A stretch of DNA of 64,000 bases from Adiantum capillus-veneris (lineage: Eukaryota; Streptophyta; Polypodiopsida; Polypodiales; Pteridaceae), in the NCBI GenBank assembly GCA_014529385.2, contig CM043949.1, positions 112,408,477 to 112,472,476 of the forward strand, given 5' to 3'. The translations under genes and the position numbers were made by a program. The notes beneath the pieces are model-generated. The model saw nothing but the letters and a program-made list of their open reading frames with translations, ran no database searches and was not told where the DNA came from. Positions 33,995 through 44,833 of the stretch are shown piece by piece (position 1 is the first letter of the stretch; every line of letters begins with the position of its first letter).

Positions 33995-35754
33995 ATTACC
34001 AATGTTCATTCTACTCTCTTGGTTATTGTCAGCCATGTTAACAGATTTGTGTTTTTACTTAGTATATTCTTTGTGCACCATATTTCACATAGTGGGCTCA
34101 ACAAAACCGATAATAGATCCCAGTCCCACTTACCCTAATATAATTAACAAAATCAAACATTAATAGGCTACTTAAGAACCTCTCTTCTTAAGCAAGAAAA
34201 GAGAAACCAAATGCTCTGATACCAACGTAATGCAAATGATCTATGAACTTTGAGAATAGCGAAATTAAGAGAATTAGAGAGAACATTTTTGTGAGACTAC
34301 TTTTATAGCATAGAGGGTGAACTTAATTGACGGTAGCAACATAATCATAATAGTTAGTTAACTTGGCATGAACAATACTTTTGCGAGAGAGAATTTAGAG
34401 AACAAGACAACAGTTGAGGACCGGATTTATGTGGAATCGGCGGTCCCTCCTCCAATAGGCATTTGTATTATAGATTTTCCCATCAAGAGAGACTTGGTAC
34501 AATACAATCTTTGTGTTCCTTGTGACCTAGGTAATGCAATGAAAATGGAAAGCTTCATGCATCATGACCATAACATAAACTTTGCAAAAAGCATTAACTA
34601 TCCCAAGCCTCAGTCCCAAGGCCGCAAACACCTTTGAAGGTAGAGAGAGCTAGCGGGGAATGAGGGTAGGAAAGAGGAAGATTCATAGGAGAAAGAAATA
34701 GTTCCTCACTTATCATCACTCTTCTTGCTAACAAACATAATAGCATAGTAATGAAGATGGAAAAGATGGCAAGCTTAAGCATTGAAGCATGGCTCTTAGT
34801 TGGATTTGCATTCCATAGCCAAGAGTGTTGGTGTAGGCTCTCAACTTCTCTACTAACTTGGAGAAGGAGATGGATCTCTAGCACTTTGCAATTTGCACTT
34901 CACACAATGAGAGTGTGTGTGAGTGTGTGTGGGAGAGTATACCCCCCAAGCAACGCCCCTTCTTACTTTGGTCGACCCCGCCCCCTCCCCCCCCGTTAGC
35001 TCATTCTTGAAGCTCATTGGACCCCTCCAGACCTAGCCAATCACATGCAAGAAGTATATTAAGCAACGAGGGTAGACTTGGGACAAGTGTCTCCCTTTCC
35101 ACTTTGAGAGAGAGAACTTGATAAATACAAAAATAGTTAATTAAATTAACTAATTTATCATTGGACCCCTTGGGAGGCCAACCAAAAGGCTTAGGCACAC
35201 CATGAGGGCAACATGAGGAGGAGCTTGACAAGTGTCTTATCTGCCATCTTGGTACCAAGCTTGCCTTGTGTGAGTGTGTGTGTTCTCTCTCTAGCCCCTA
35301 GAATTAGGGCTTGCCTCCTCATGAATAGGGACTAGATTTGACTTTTTGAACACCTTACCCTCCCAAGCACCTTAGTCATGGAGCACCTTAGCACCTTAGT
35401 CATAAAGCACCTTAAGCACCTTAGTCAGCAAACCCGACAAGCACCTCAAGCTTGGGTCGGGTTCTCACCTCAAGCACAACCCTGGCTTACCTAAGGTCAA
35501 AGGACTTTTAACACTAGCCATTTGGAGGTCTTTAATGAAGTTAACCCTAAGGTCTTGAAGCTCCATTAGCTAACCTTGCTCTTTTTGACATATCATCTCT
35601 CATTTGGGCCCCTTTACCATTGGCTCCGTATCAAGATAGACCCGAAAGCACATAACTATATTCTAACCCTTGTTCCCGTCTATTCTCCCACATTAAATGA
35701 TCAATTTAATATGAGAAAATCATTTGGGTTGGTTAGATATTAGATTTTAAGACA
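33995..35754 (-). mobile_element. Older chromovirus: 5' LTR, leader and gag start
   Basis: A diverged member of the 2198-18139 family. The LTR 34226-35754 ends in gaca (TGTC on the minus strand) and starts with cgtaatgc in place of tgtaac. The primer-site complement gctctgatacca stands at 34213-34224. A leader of about 180 bp, shorter than in the other copies, leads to MADNNQESRMNIGN at 34035-33995. The rest of gag is displaced by the Tat-like element. The LTR right end adjoins the unit duplicated at 50085, where the same LTR appears as a fragment. Confidence 0.85.
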
Positions 35755-36017
35755 TAACATTTGGAGGTGTTCATTGTCTACCTTTTAAAATATCATAAGC
35801 ACCATGTCATCTCTGTAAACAAAAATGAAAATGATTGCAAACATTTCAAGAATTATGCTTGCATCTGTAAATTTTAGCTTAAGACAATGTAGAGAGAGAG
35901 AGTGAGGAAAAAATCGTTGTTGAGTACTTGAAAGACAAGGCTTTGGACTCAAAGAATTTGGCTTTGACCATAGATTATCTTGAGGAATGGTCTTCCTCGA
36001 ATTCCTTTAGTGAGCTT
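35755..36017. other. Shared duplicated spacer, no gene
   Basis: Begins acatttggaggtgttcattg and matches 50807-51050. No coding signal is seen. Confidence 0.6.
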
Positions 36018-36139
36018 CAAAAGCACCCCTAATCCCTAGGATTTGACCTCAGCACGATAGACACTAAAAAGACAAGCTTGACCACTAGGCTATTCGCCTT
36101 GGCTGCCCTAAGGCTCCCTTAAGCACTAAAAAAAACAAA

Positions 36140-36174
<35 letters not shown>

Positions 36175-36237
36175 CACACACACACACACCAAAAAACTAA
36201 TTAATTAATGGTTTGTAAAAAAGTCGTTTTGGCTACC
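36018..36237 (-). mobile_element. SINE-like insertion with tRNA-like A and B boxes
   Basis: A 220-bp insertion flanked by perfect 10-bp duplications tagtgagctt (36008-36017, 36238-36247). Copy B has the empty site cagtgagctttg at 51049. On the minus strand it contains TAGCCTAGTGG (A-box-like) and, about 40 bases on, GAGGTCAAATCC (B-box-like), the internal promoter of RNA polymerase III genes. Unusually, about 140 bases, including a homopolymer and AATTAATTA, precede the A box, while fewer than 30 follow the B box. Termini show no inverted repeat. A second, inverted copy lies at about 40156-40378. Confidence 0.65.
36143..36189. repeat. Poly-C run and short (CA)n within the SINE-like insertion
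   Basis: About 30 consecutive C (36143-36172) followed by (CA)n to 36189. The homologous place in the copy at about 40210 is A-rich and then G-rich, so this homopolymer is a private expansion. Its exact length is prone to sequencing error. Confidence 0.85.
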
Positions 36238-36247
36238 TAGTGAGCTT

Positions 36248-37008
36248 TGAGTGACGATAATTTGACTTTGAATCCTTTCTTGAAGCTTTTCTTTGAGGCT
36301 TTTCTTTGAGGTGCCTTTGGTTTGGCTAAAGGTTGCTCCTTCTTAAAGTTCTACTACAGGTGGGAGCTTCCTCTTGGTTTCCAAATTTGACCAAGGCGCT
36401 GACTATGGTTGGGAATGATCCCTAGGACAAAATTTTGAAGCCCTTGGGGTGACAGGCCTTGTGGAAATGCCAAAAGGCTTATGGCCTTGCGCCCCTTGGA
36501 AGCTACTTGGTCATCAAAATGGGGTCTACATAGCCAAAATATGACTACCTACTCGATTTGAATCCATGTCCATGTTCAAGCACTAGTCAAAAAGGAATTT
36601 GTGTGTGGGGTCGGTGGACCCAAAATTTCTCCCTTAACCACAATTCGATACATGGCACGTCGATAAAATCTACTTGGCTCTTAGCAAAATATGCAATCTT
36701 TTTTAGCCCACAATCTTGAGAGGGTATACCCTATATTGAATGCCCTAACCACTTGCTACACACATGGTCTCTTTGTGAGGGTCTCCCCCAAAAACAAGCT
36801 TTTGAACTGAGCTTGGCAAAGAGAATGCACACATACAGACACACACAATTTTAGTAAGGAAATTTGAGATAGTAAATTGTATGAGGGTACACATCTCTAG
36901 AATTTTAGTATGCTTGGCCAACAATGGACAAAACAAATCTAGAAGCAAAACTGGTGTGATAGTCACCCCATCATCCTTTGAACATGTATCTATAGAACCT
37001 AATATGAT
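36248..37008. other. Duplicated spacer, no gene
   Basis: Aligns in part with 51058-51820. 36330-36457 is replaced in copy B by a short LINE tail. No protein similarity is recognised; the minus-strand frame at 36745-37185 is not supported by any motif. Confidence 0.5.
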
Positions 37009-37016
37009 ATCATAAC

Positions 37017-38022
37017 CAGGGTCGAAAATTGCAACCCTGTCCGCCCTTCCCGAGGCGTTTTGCCCTGCACATGCATGGCAAAAATTTGTAAGCCCTTCAC
37101 TCAGAAGAGCATGTTGGTCAAGGATCCCTTCCTCAATGAAGGGTCCTTGCATAGTAAACCTTCCCCATGAAGGGCAAGCTCCCAAATTTCCCTGCAGGGG
37201 TTACTTCATGCTAGCCACTATCCAACATGTACAACTAGGTGCCCACTTTGGAAATTGGGTGTCGACTCTAGAGTCGAGAGTGGAGAGTCCCTTATTGAGA
37301 CTTTCCTTTTCTGTTACTCAGAATACTACATTTCTATCATATATTACTTGGACTGATAACGGGGCTACACATCACTACTTCGGAGCTTGGTCTTAGGAGG
37401 TTTATAATAATTGCCTAAAATTTCATTTGCTCTCGAGTCTACTGTGCTTTTGCAAACTTGAGATTTTTCACTAATGCAATGTTGTGTGCTCAACTCGAAG
37501 CGATTGGAGATACTCAATGGGAGCCACTATTTAGTATAAAGCGTGATAGCCAATCTGCCTTCTCTACATGCAATCAATGGATGGTGCGTTTTTGTTCTTA
37601 GCGGACAACCACTATTGCTAAATAGCCCATTTAAATCTTCGCACAAGTTTTACCTCTTTGATGCCTGGCATATGAATTGGCATTGCGTTTTTTGTTTCAA
37701 GAATGGTTTGCCTGCATTTAAATTGATTTGTCCCGACCTCCCAATGCAACAACATCAGCCTACCATCTACATCTCATTTTATATGTTTGATTGTACTAGG
37801 ACAACACATTTGTGTTTAATGCTAAGCTAATCATAACTTGACATTCTATAATGCCAAGATTCGCAATCACAACTTTATTGTGTTTAGATTGGAAGGGTGG
37901 AAAATTTTTAACGTTGCATCGTGAAGGTTGGGACCACAATATTACCCTTCCCATGGGACTGGCAACCATAAAAGTTCCCCTTCCCTAGGAAGAGCAAGGG
38001 TGCCCTGCAATTTCCAGCCCTG
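37017..38022. mobile_element. Non-autonomous hAT-like DNA transposon
   Basis: A 1,006-bp insertion flanked by perfect 8-bp duplications atcataac (37009-37016, 38023-38030). Copy B has a single atcataac at 53498-53505, the empty site. Termini are imperfect inverted repeats: cagggtcgaaaattgca on the left and, as complement, cagggctggaaattgca on the right. An 8-bp duplication with CAGGG-type ends is characteristic of hAT elements. No transposase domain is visible in any frame, so it must have been mobilised by another element. Confidence 0.88.
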
Positions 38023-38030
38023 ATCATAAC

Positions 38031-38748
38031 CCTACCTAATGTTCCGACACTCTTTGCAACATAAACATGGTGCTAAATCATGTAATCAGTGTCCCCATCC
38101 AAGTTGTCCTCAAAAGACAACATGTGGAAAATATTATTGTTTCTAGCTATGTCTAGTGACTATACATGGTACAAAAGTTGCCTATGTACAGGAAAGACTA
38201 CACAAAACCAATGTGTGTGTACAACACAATCCACAGAAGGCTACAAAGTTCCCGTTTTACTAAAATCTACATTGTCAATACATATGCACATACGGACAAA
38301 ATTGTTAGTACTGGAAACAAATCCCAAAATGATCCTAAAGGATATAATAGAAAAAAAAGACCAAAATGATGCCGAAGCATATGTTCCCTTGCGATGCTCA
38401 TCGAATATCACCTTAATCTAAGAAAATAACCCAAGAAGGTGCCTTCAACATTGTTAGAAATACAGCTACAGTAATGCACGTGACGGTGATGGAGATGAAG
38501 GAGAAACTCAAGGGCACACAACACAGGGAGTAGGATTGTTAAGTGTGCTAATACAAAGGAAAGGGTGTATCTATAAGTTGAGGGAAAAAAAACCTCTGAG
38601 CAAGGGGAAAATGTGTCTCGATGTTCCTGGTGTTTTCACACGCATTGCTACCATAATATTTCGACAAACATATGGATAAGATGGGCATAGAGCTTCTTCT
38701 ATGGGAACAATATCGATGAATATATCTTAGAGAAGGGCTTATTATAAG

Positions 38749-38796
<48 letters not shown>

Positions 38797-38930
38797 ATGT
38801 GTACAAGTAATAGCTACCGGAATGCATCTCGTATGTCAGTGAATTAGTGCACACCTAATTTCGTCTTACACAAGACAATTACTCGTAACACAATTTCTGA
38901 TCCTTGATTCTATCTATATTTCACAATTGT
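38031..38930. other. Duplicated spacer, no gene
   Basis: Aligns with 53506-54220 with small indels. Carries a (GA)n array at 38751-38795. The plus-strand frames at 38089-38421 show no recognisable motif. Confidence 0.5.
38751..38795. repeat. (GA)n microsatellite, copy A
   Basis: About 45 bp here; the homologous array in copy B (54046-54078) is about 33 bp, so it has changed length since the duplication. Confidence 0.95.
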
Positions 38931-38949
38931 AAGATAATTCAACATTGTC

Positions 38950-39300
38950 CCCAAAGAGTTGTTATAACGGTAAGGCTTTGCCCTCTCTACCTATGGATTG
39001 TGGGTTCAAATCCCCAGTTGGGTCACCTCTATAGAGACACCTTGTGCTCACTTGGTGTTCATGTTGCTAGGGCTCTTGCCCTTGGACATTAGGGTGCATC
39101 CTCCTCCTGGGGTTGGTCACCCGAGGAAGAGGTTTCTAGCTAGTTAATAGGAGTTCTTAGCATCGTTCCCAACATGTGGTGCATCAATAAGGTGGACACG
39201 ATGATGCCTACAGGTGGCTCTTGCCCAATGGTATCCGGCCCTTGCCCCAACCATGTTTCGTGGCTAATATTTGGAAGGGATAAGCACCTCCCCTTGTGGG
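38950..39300 (+). mobile_element. tRNA-derived SINE-like sequence, copy A
   Basis: TTATAACGGTAAGGC (A-box-like, 38962-38976) and GGGTTCAAATCCCC (B-box-like, 39002-39015) are spaced as in a tRNA gene. The region continues with tRNA-unrelated sequence to about 39300. A tRNA cloverleaf cannot be completed: the acceptor and T stems do not pair fully. Present in both duplicate copies (54235-54582), so it predates the duplication. Ends are uncertain and no target duplication was identified. Confidence 0.55.
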
Positions 39301-40155
39301 CCCTTTGGCACGTCAAGAAAAAAAAGATAAATCAACATTATGAAACAATGGTAGATAATGACACTCACAAAAACTGACTCTTTCCATGTCGACGAGTTGC
39401 CCACCATATTGGTTCAAATCGTAGTGCATAGGTCTCTTGTCTACATGTAAATTCACACACATTAACACGCACTTTGTGTGTGAGTGAGATGAACGAGCAC
39501 ATGCACCATGCCTAGTCATAGTGGCCTACACAAGAAGATGCCTAGTTAATGCCCCTTTTTAAAATAAAAAATAAAAAATTGCTTTCCATCATTTAACTTA
39601 TACCATGTGACACTATGTTGACAAGCTTTATCCTATGGTCCACAATTGCTCCCAAGAGTTCAACACCCTTACATTGGGGGGGGGTGGGTGGGGTGGGGGG
39701 GGGGGGGGGGGGGGGGGGAGGAATGAATGATTTCAATTTACAAAACATGCGTAGACGAAAATGAACAAAGAGAAAATTTTGTATTGGTGTGGTCACACAA
39801 TGTTAGGCAAGCATAAGCACAAGAAGATTTAGAAAGACACTAGGGCGGGCCGGCAGTCCCCTACCCCCAATCGTACCTAGCTAAGTATGCCGTGCCTCCC
39901 TCACAGAAGCTCACGATGTTGAGGTAAGTGACAATGTGGGAAGCTCATGATGTGAGGTAAGTCACAATGTGAGGCATCAACGTCAACGCATAAGCTCACT
40001 ATCCAAATAGAACTCTTGTATCAAGCTTGAATGAACATTACGTTTAACAATTTGTGTTGTCCATTATAGAAATATGCTAGAATGGCAAATCAACATAGTA
40101 ACATACAGCATGACTACTACTAAATTCTTTATATCACAAGTCATTGATGATTGTG
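39301..40155. other. Duplicated spacer with poly-G tract, no gene
   Basis: Matches 60019-60597. A G-run interrupted by T lies at 39676-39718; it is absent from copy B, which reads cttacctagcgg there. 39301-39308 is the empty-site counterpart of the 5.4-kb LTR element in copy B. Confidence 0.65.
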
Positions 40156-40378
40156 AGTAGTAGCCAAAATGACTTTTTTTACAAACAATTAATTAATTAG
40201 TTTTTGAAAAAAAAAAAGGAAAGGGAGGGGGATTTTGTTTTTTTAAGTGCTTAAGAGAGCCCTAAGAGCAGCCAAGGCGTATAGCCTAGTAGTTAAGCTT
40301 GTCTTTTTAGTGTCTACGTGCTGAGGTCAAATCCTAGGGATTAGGGGTGCTTTTGAAGCTAACTCGAGATGCTGAAGC
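40156..40378 (+). mobile_element. SINE-like element, inverted second copy
   Basis: The same family as 36018-36237 but in plus orientation: it starts agtagccaaaatgac, carries TAGCCTAGTAG and GAGGTCAAATCC, and ends ggattaggggtgcttttg. The homopolymer region is A-rich then G-rich instead of poly-C. Copy B diverges at this place, so filled or empty status cannot be decided and no clear target duplication is seen. Confidence 0.6.
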
Positions 40379-40725
40379 ATCTTGGGAAGATACTATGTAT
40401 TGAAAAGTGAAAGCTGGAGGAGCCACTGTAGGTATAATATAACGATTAGGTATTGCTCTCATTCCCATTTTTGTAACATAGATTTCCCCAGCTGAAAATG
40501 TTGCTTTGGACCTTAATTTTCCAATCTAGTATTAAAATTAGAGCAAGTGCCTACATGGCACTCGCAAGTGCCTACGTGGCATTATCAAATGCCCTCGATA
40601 TAAAAGACCTCAAGTTTTTTGAAAGTTGTTTGCTAGTGCTACATAGGTAGAAGCTCTCGGAAAATATCATCGCCCGATTTTCAAGGTCAAACATTAAGTG
40701 CTAACTTTGGAACTCACTTGTCAAA
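40379..40725. other. Duplicated spacer upstream of LINE, no gene
   Basis: From about 40440 it aligns with 61975-62254 (for example gtattgctctcattccc). No coding or RNA feature is recognised. Confidence 0.5.
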
Positions 40726-40851
40726 ATCACAAATTGGATCCCCTCGCCCTTGCATAAAGTCTGGACTTGAACTTCAAAAACCCTAGCGATGGAACCCTAG
40801 CCTGGTCATAGCCTCTGTCACGGCAGCGGCTCTCATCACGCTCCATGCAAG

Positions 40852-42378
40852 ATGACTTCTCCCATCATCTCACCACATCAAAGCTCTGGCACGAGACCCC
40901 GCAATATTTGGGCTACCGGCACGCTCCCCCATCATGCACTCGTGCAATATAACTGCCCGATACTGCATTGCGGTGGCCTCACTGACTTCGACCCAACCTC
41001 ATTCGCCCCGCACAACCCCCTAGCCGCAGCGCTGCTCAACGAGATAGACCACCATAGCCCGCTGCTCGGGAGTGCAGAGAAGCTCGAGGCTGCAAGGCTC
41101 TTGCGCCATGATTTCGGCTTCTTCTCTCAGCAATCAGCTCACCCTCAGCATGCAAGTGGACCTGCGGATTCCTCTGAGGGCCCTCCCGCTCCAGCCCCCC
41201 ATGGCCATGCTGCGGGCACTCAACAAGGAGGAGGCAACAAGACTCCTGCAGGAGGCGATCAATCGCATGGAACCGGTAAGCCCTATGTCTTACTACCTGC
41301 TGTTCAGGTTAGGAAAACCCAAAGTGATTTGGAGAACAGGGCATTGATAGGGCTTCTCACCGGCCCTTGCCCACTTGCAGACGTCCTACGTGGGTGGATT
41401 CGAAACCAATGGGGGGCTATAGGGGCTGAAGTGGAGACCATACAGGCTTTACCCAGAAACCAGTATGTCTTCGTGTTTAAGACGGCGGATATGGCATTCC
41501 GAGTGCTAAGCACTGGGCAATGGTTACTACGAGTGACCCCCCTCTGCATGTTCAAATGGAACAAGGACTACAAAGCAGAAAGCGACTCACTCAATCACTT
41601 CCCTGTCTGGGTCGAGTTCCCAAACCTCCCCCTTCACTATCACAACCACCTCAGAGTCATAGGAGCTCAGTTAGGCAAAGTCCTAGGAGGCAGACCTAGA
41701 GGGGACTACATCCCTGCATGGCACTCACAAGCCCTCATTGAGATGGACATCTCAGTCGACCTCCCTCAATCGATGCTTATTGCATTGGACAACGGAGAGT
41801 GCTTCGAGCAACCCTTGAGCTACAAATACCTGCCGAATGCTTGTTTTCACTGCGGAGCGAAAGGACACTTCGTTAGGGAATGTCCAAAGAAAACCCCTAA
41901 AGTAGACCAAGCCCCCACGAACGCTAATCATAATAAAAACATCCCTCCTGTACCCCCGAATGCCCCATCACCCCCTCCCCCCAAGCCAGAGAAGGTATTG
42001 GCCAACAAAAATCAAACAGACAAGAGCAAAACACGGGGTCCCAACAGATTCGCCCTGCTAGCTGCATTGCCAAAGTGGGAAGAATCTGATGTGGCAGAAT
42101 CCATCGAACCCGACTCAGAGGAAGAAGAAGATGATGACGCTAGATTGGAAAGACAAGTAAACCAAGCGGACCAGGGGATGGACCCAAACCATAACAGGAC
42201 AACTTCACGTAACGACCCTAACAAAGAAAATGTAGCTCCTATTCAGAAGGTCAACGCTGAGGTAGGGCCATCCACAATGGAAGTGCAGAAGGACAATAAG
42301 AGGGGGCACAACTCAGTGTCGCAACCCTCTCCTCGAGCCCAGACTAAGAACCGCAAGGATAAACTCATTCCTCGATGA
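40852..42378 (+). CDS. LINE ORF1: DUF4283/CCHC nucleic-acid-binding protein
   Basis: An uninterrupted frame of 508 codons. ORF1 proteins of plant L1 elements bind the element RNA and act as its chaperone. The N-terminal 140 residues are low-complexity (Pro, Gly, His). A DUF4283-type domain follows at about 165-330 (LIGLLTGPCPLADVLRGW, VWVEFPNLPLHYH, MLIALDNGECFEQPLSYKYLP). Then comes an intact CCHC knuckle CFHCGAKGHFVREC at about 335, then a Pro/Lys/Asn-rich and acidic tail. The stop codon overlaps the ORF2 start (ATGA, 42375-42378), suggesting ORF2 is translated by termination and reinitiation. Confidence 0.9.
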   Translation: MTSPIISPHQSSGTRPRNIWATGTLPHHALVQYNCPILHCGGLTDFDPTSFAPHNPLAAALLNEIDHHSPLLGSAEKLEAARLLRHDFGFFSQQSAHPQHASGPADSSEGPPAPAPHGHAAGTQQGGGNKTPAGGDQSHGTGKPYVLLPAVQVRKTQSDLENRALIGLLTGPCPLADVLRGWIRNQWGAIGAEVETIQALPRNQYVFVFKTADMAFRVLSTGQWLLRVTPLCMFKWNKDYKAESDSLNHFPVWVEFPNLPLHYHNHLRVIGAQLGKVLGGRPRGDYIPAWHSQALIEMDISVDLPQSMLIALDNGECFEQPLSYKYLPNACFHCGAKGHFVRECPKKTPKVDQAPTNANHNKNIPPVPPNAPSPPPPKPEKVLANKNQTDKSKTRGPNRFALLAALPKWEESDVAESIEPDSEEEEDDDARLERQVNQADQGMDPNHNRTTSRNDPNKENVAPIQKVNAEVGPSTMEVQKDNKRGHNSVSQPSPRAQTKNRKDKLIPR

Positions 42379-43673
42379 AAGTAGTCTCTTGGAATATCAA
42401 GGGTCTTCCAGACCCTCTCAAAGCAAAGAAAGTCAGAGGATGGCTCAAGAATTTTCCTGTCGACGTCATTGGGCTGCAAGAGATAAAAACTACTGGAGAC
42501 GAGCTCTCCCAAAGGCTGAACGTTATCTCTAAAGAACACATATGGTCCTGCTCCTCACATGAAAGGGGATCGGGAGGCACTGCCATTGGCATACCTCTAT
42601 CATGGAAAGTGAATGCGACCAATTCAAGCAAAGGTACCTATTGGGTAGGAGTGGCTGTTGAGTCCCCTGTTCAATGTATGGTATTGTATGTCTACGCAGG
42701 AGGCTCTGTCAAAGATAGCACCCAACTATGGCAGCAACTTACAACCCTAAATGAACCCACCATTCTCATTGGGGACTTCAATATGGTAGAAAACATAGAA
42801 GACCGTTTTCTTCACCGAGGGAATGTCATCAATGGAGCAGAGCGACATGAATGGAACCACTTAAAGGAGCACCTCGACCTGTGGGATGTCGGATCTCCTA
42901 GAGATTTCACTTGGCAGAACTACTCGAGCGGACTTATTGCTAGAAAAGCAAGGCTAGACAGATGCTACCTAAGCACTGCCTTGGCCAGAAGCTTCAACAT
43001 AATCAAGGCCAAACCTAGGATCACTTCTTGCACCTCGGATCACTATCCTCTAGTGATTACCCTAGATGACAAATGCAAGAAAATAATGAACCACTGGTTT
43101 CACACTAACTTCTCCTTGTTTCAATTGGAAGAAATACAGACCAGCATAAAGGCAATCTAGGTACAGGCTTTTTCAAAGGGTCTCACTCCATCCAAGGCAT
43201 GGACAGTGGCTATACAAAATACTCATAAAAATTTGATAATGTTCAGAAAGAAAGTCACAAAAATAAGGAGGAAGCGCAAAGATCAAATATATAGTGAACT
43301 GGCTGATTTGGAGGGTAGCAAAAGCCTTAACACTGATACGCAGGACAAGATTGCCACCCTAAGGCACCAACTTCGGGTTGAGGAGGACCTCACCCTCAAA
43401 CATGTTGCAGTCTTCTTTAGGGACAGGTGGGCAGGCAAAGTAGACAAACCTACTAAAGAAATGTTTCAAATCCTCAGAAAGAAGCATAGTAGAGAGGCCA
43501 TCCCTTTGTTAGGGGGACCTAAGGGCACGGCCAGTAATGAATGTGAAAATTTGGATATTGTAAAGGAGCACTTCTCCTTGCTTTTCAGTCCTAAGGAAAT
43601 TCTGAATGAGGAGGTAAGCTCAGCCCGAGACCAACAGCCCGAGACCAAACCAAACATTGTAGGAACCGAGTGA
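42375..43673 (+). pseudogene. LINE ORF2, endonuclease part
   Basis: ORF2 opens MKVVSWNIKGLPDP, an apurinic-type endonuclease that nicks target DNA. Catalytic blocks are all present: WNIKG (Asn), LQEIK (Glu), LIGDFNM (Asp/Asn) and TSDHYPLV (Asp-His). An in-frame TAG at 43158-43160 interrupts just after the endonuclease, and the same frame continues through a charged linker to a TGA at 43671-43673. The endonuclease domain itself, about 260 codons, looks intact. Confidence 0.9.
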
Positions 43674-44833
43674 TCCCCTCACACATAGCAGTCCAACTAG
43701 ACTCAGGGATCACAGTTTGGGAAATAAAAAAATCAATTGAGTCCTTAAAGCCGAAGAAGACTCCTAGCCTGGATGGACTCCCGGTAGAATTCTACTAGAC
43801 CTTCAAGGAAGTGCTTGCTCCTATCCTCCTAAAAGTCTTGGAGGAATCAGTCAAGCATGGAGCCCTACCAGTTCAACTCAATACTGGAGTCATCAAAGTT
43901 CTACATAAGAAGGGGCCCAAATAGAACATTGCAAATTGGAGACCACTCACCATGCTAAATTCAGTCTACAAAATATTTGCCAAAGCTATAGCTCTTAGGA
44001 TATCCCCCGCCCATGCTGAGTGGCTGTGCACAGAACAAAAAGGATTCATCAAAGGAAGGAGAATCATGGAGGCAGTCATTGCATTGTGGGAGGGAATAGA
44101 ACACGTAGAAGACACGTGTCAGGATTTCGTCTTTGTCAAAGTCGACTTCGACAAAGCCTATGACAGAGTGGAATGGACATTCATACTCGACTGTCTAGCC
44201 ATGATGGGTTTTGGACCAGGTATAATCAGATTCATTATGACTCTTTTAGGGAATGCACATGCAAGAGTAGCAGTTAACAATGGCATCTCGGAGCCATTCC
44301 CTCTCAATCGCTCGATTAGGCAAGGATGCCCCCTTGCCCCCCTACTCTTTGCCACTGCTGCAGACTCTCTCCATTGGCTGGTTAAAGCCAGAATGCAGGA
44401 AGGGGTTCTCAAAGGTATATTGTTACTAGATGGCAGACAGCAATGCCTTTCTCAATTCGCTGATGACACCAATGGTCTTCTCAATAATGACAAACAGACA
44501 CTTCAAAGCTTCTGGAGATGTCTGAACACATTCTGCACAACATCGAGATCTCGGATCAACCATGCTAAAACTGGAATCAAGGCTTCCCTCTCTCCACTCC
44601 CTAGATGGATCACAGAACAAGGCTGCACAATCCTACAAGACGGGGTCATCTTCATACTATTAGGTATTCCTTTTGGATTTAGGATCTCCATGGCCCAAAG
44701 GTGGCAATGGGTTCTAGAACGCTTCTCCTCCAAATTAAATCAATGGAATGGTTTCCAGGCCAATATCGCAGGAAGAGCACTGGTCATTAAGCATTTTATC
44801 TCATGCTACATGTTATTTTTTCTCTCCTTCTAG
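43674..44833 (+). pseudogene. LINE ORF2, reverse transcriptase part
   Basis: After a frameshift (about 43620-43690), RT resumes: IKKSIESLKPKKTPSLDGLP, then NWRPLTMLNSVYKIFAK, KGFIKGRRIMEAV, VFVKVDFDKAYDRV, SIRQGCPLAPLLF and QFADDTNGLL, with the catalytic FADD at about 44457-44468. In-frame stops stand at 43796, 43922 and 44831. The run from 43952 to 44833 is open for 293 codons and includes the whole palm. Confidence 0.9.

Noticed and set aside
36745-37185. Minus-strand frame of 146 codons crossing the left end of the hAT element
   Set aside because: It spans the junction of host spacer and transposon, so it cannot be a conserved gene. No motif is present.
38950-39020. Possible tRNA gene (A- and B-box words at tRNA spacing); also at 54235 and inside the elements at 36018 and 40156
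   Set aside because: No complete cloverleaf can be formed: the T stem has a mismatch and the acceptor strands do not pair. They are repeated and flanked by non-tRNA sequence, so SINE-type origin is more likely.
36018-40378. One large foldback transposon bounded by inverted repeats of about 220 bp
   Set aside because: The left repeat alone has its own 10-bp target duplication and an empty site in copy B, so it is an independent short insertion. Copy B also keeps most of the sequence between the two repeats.
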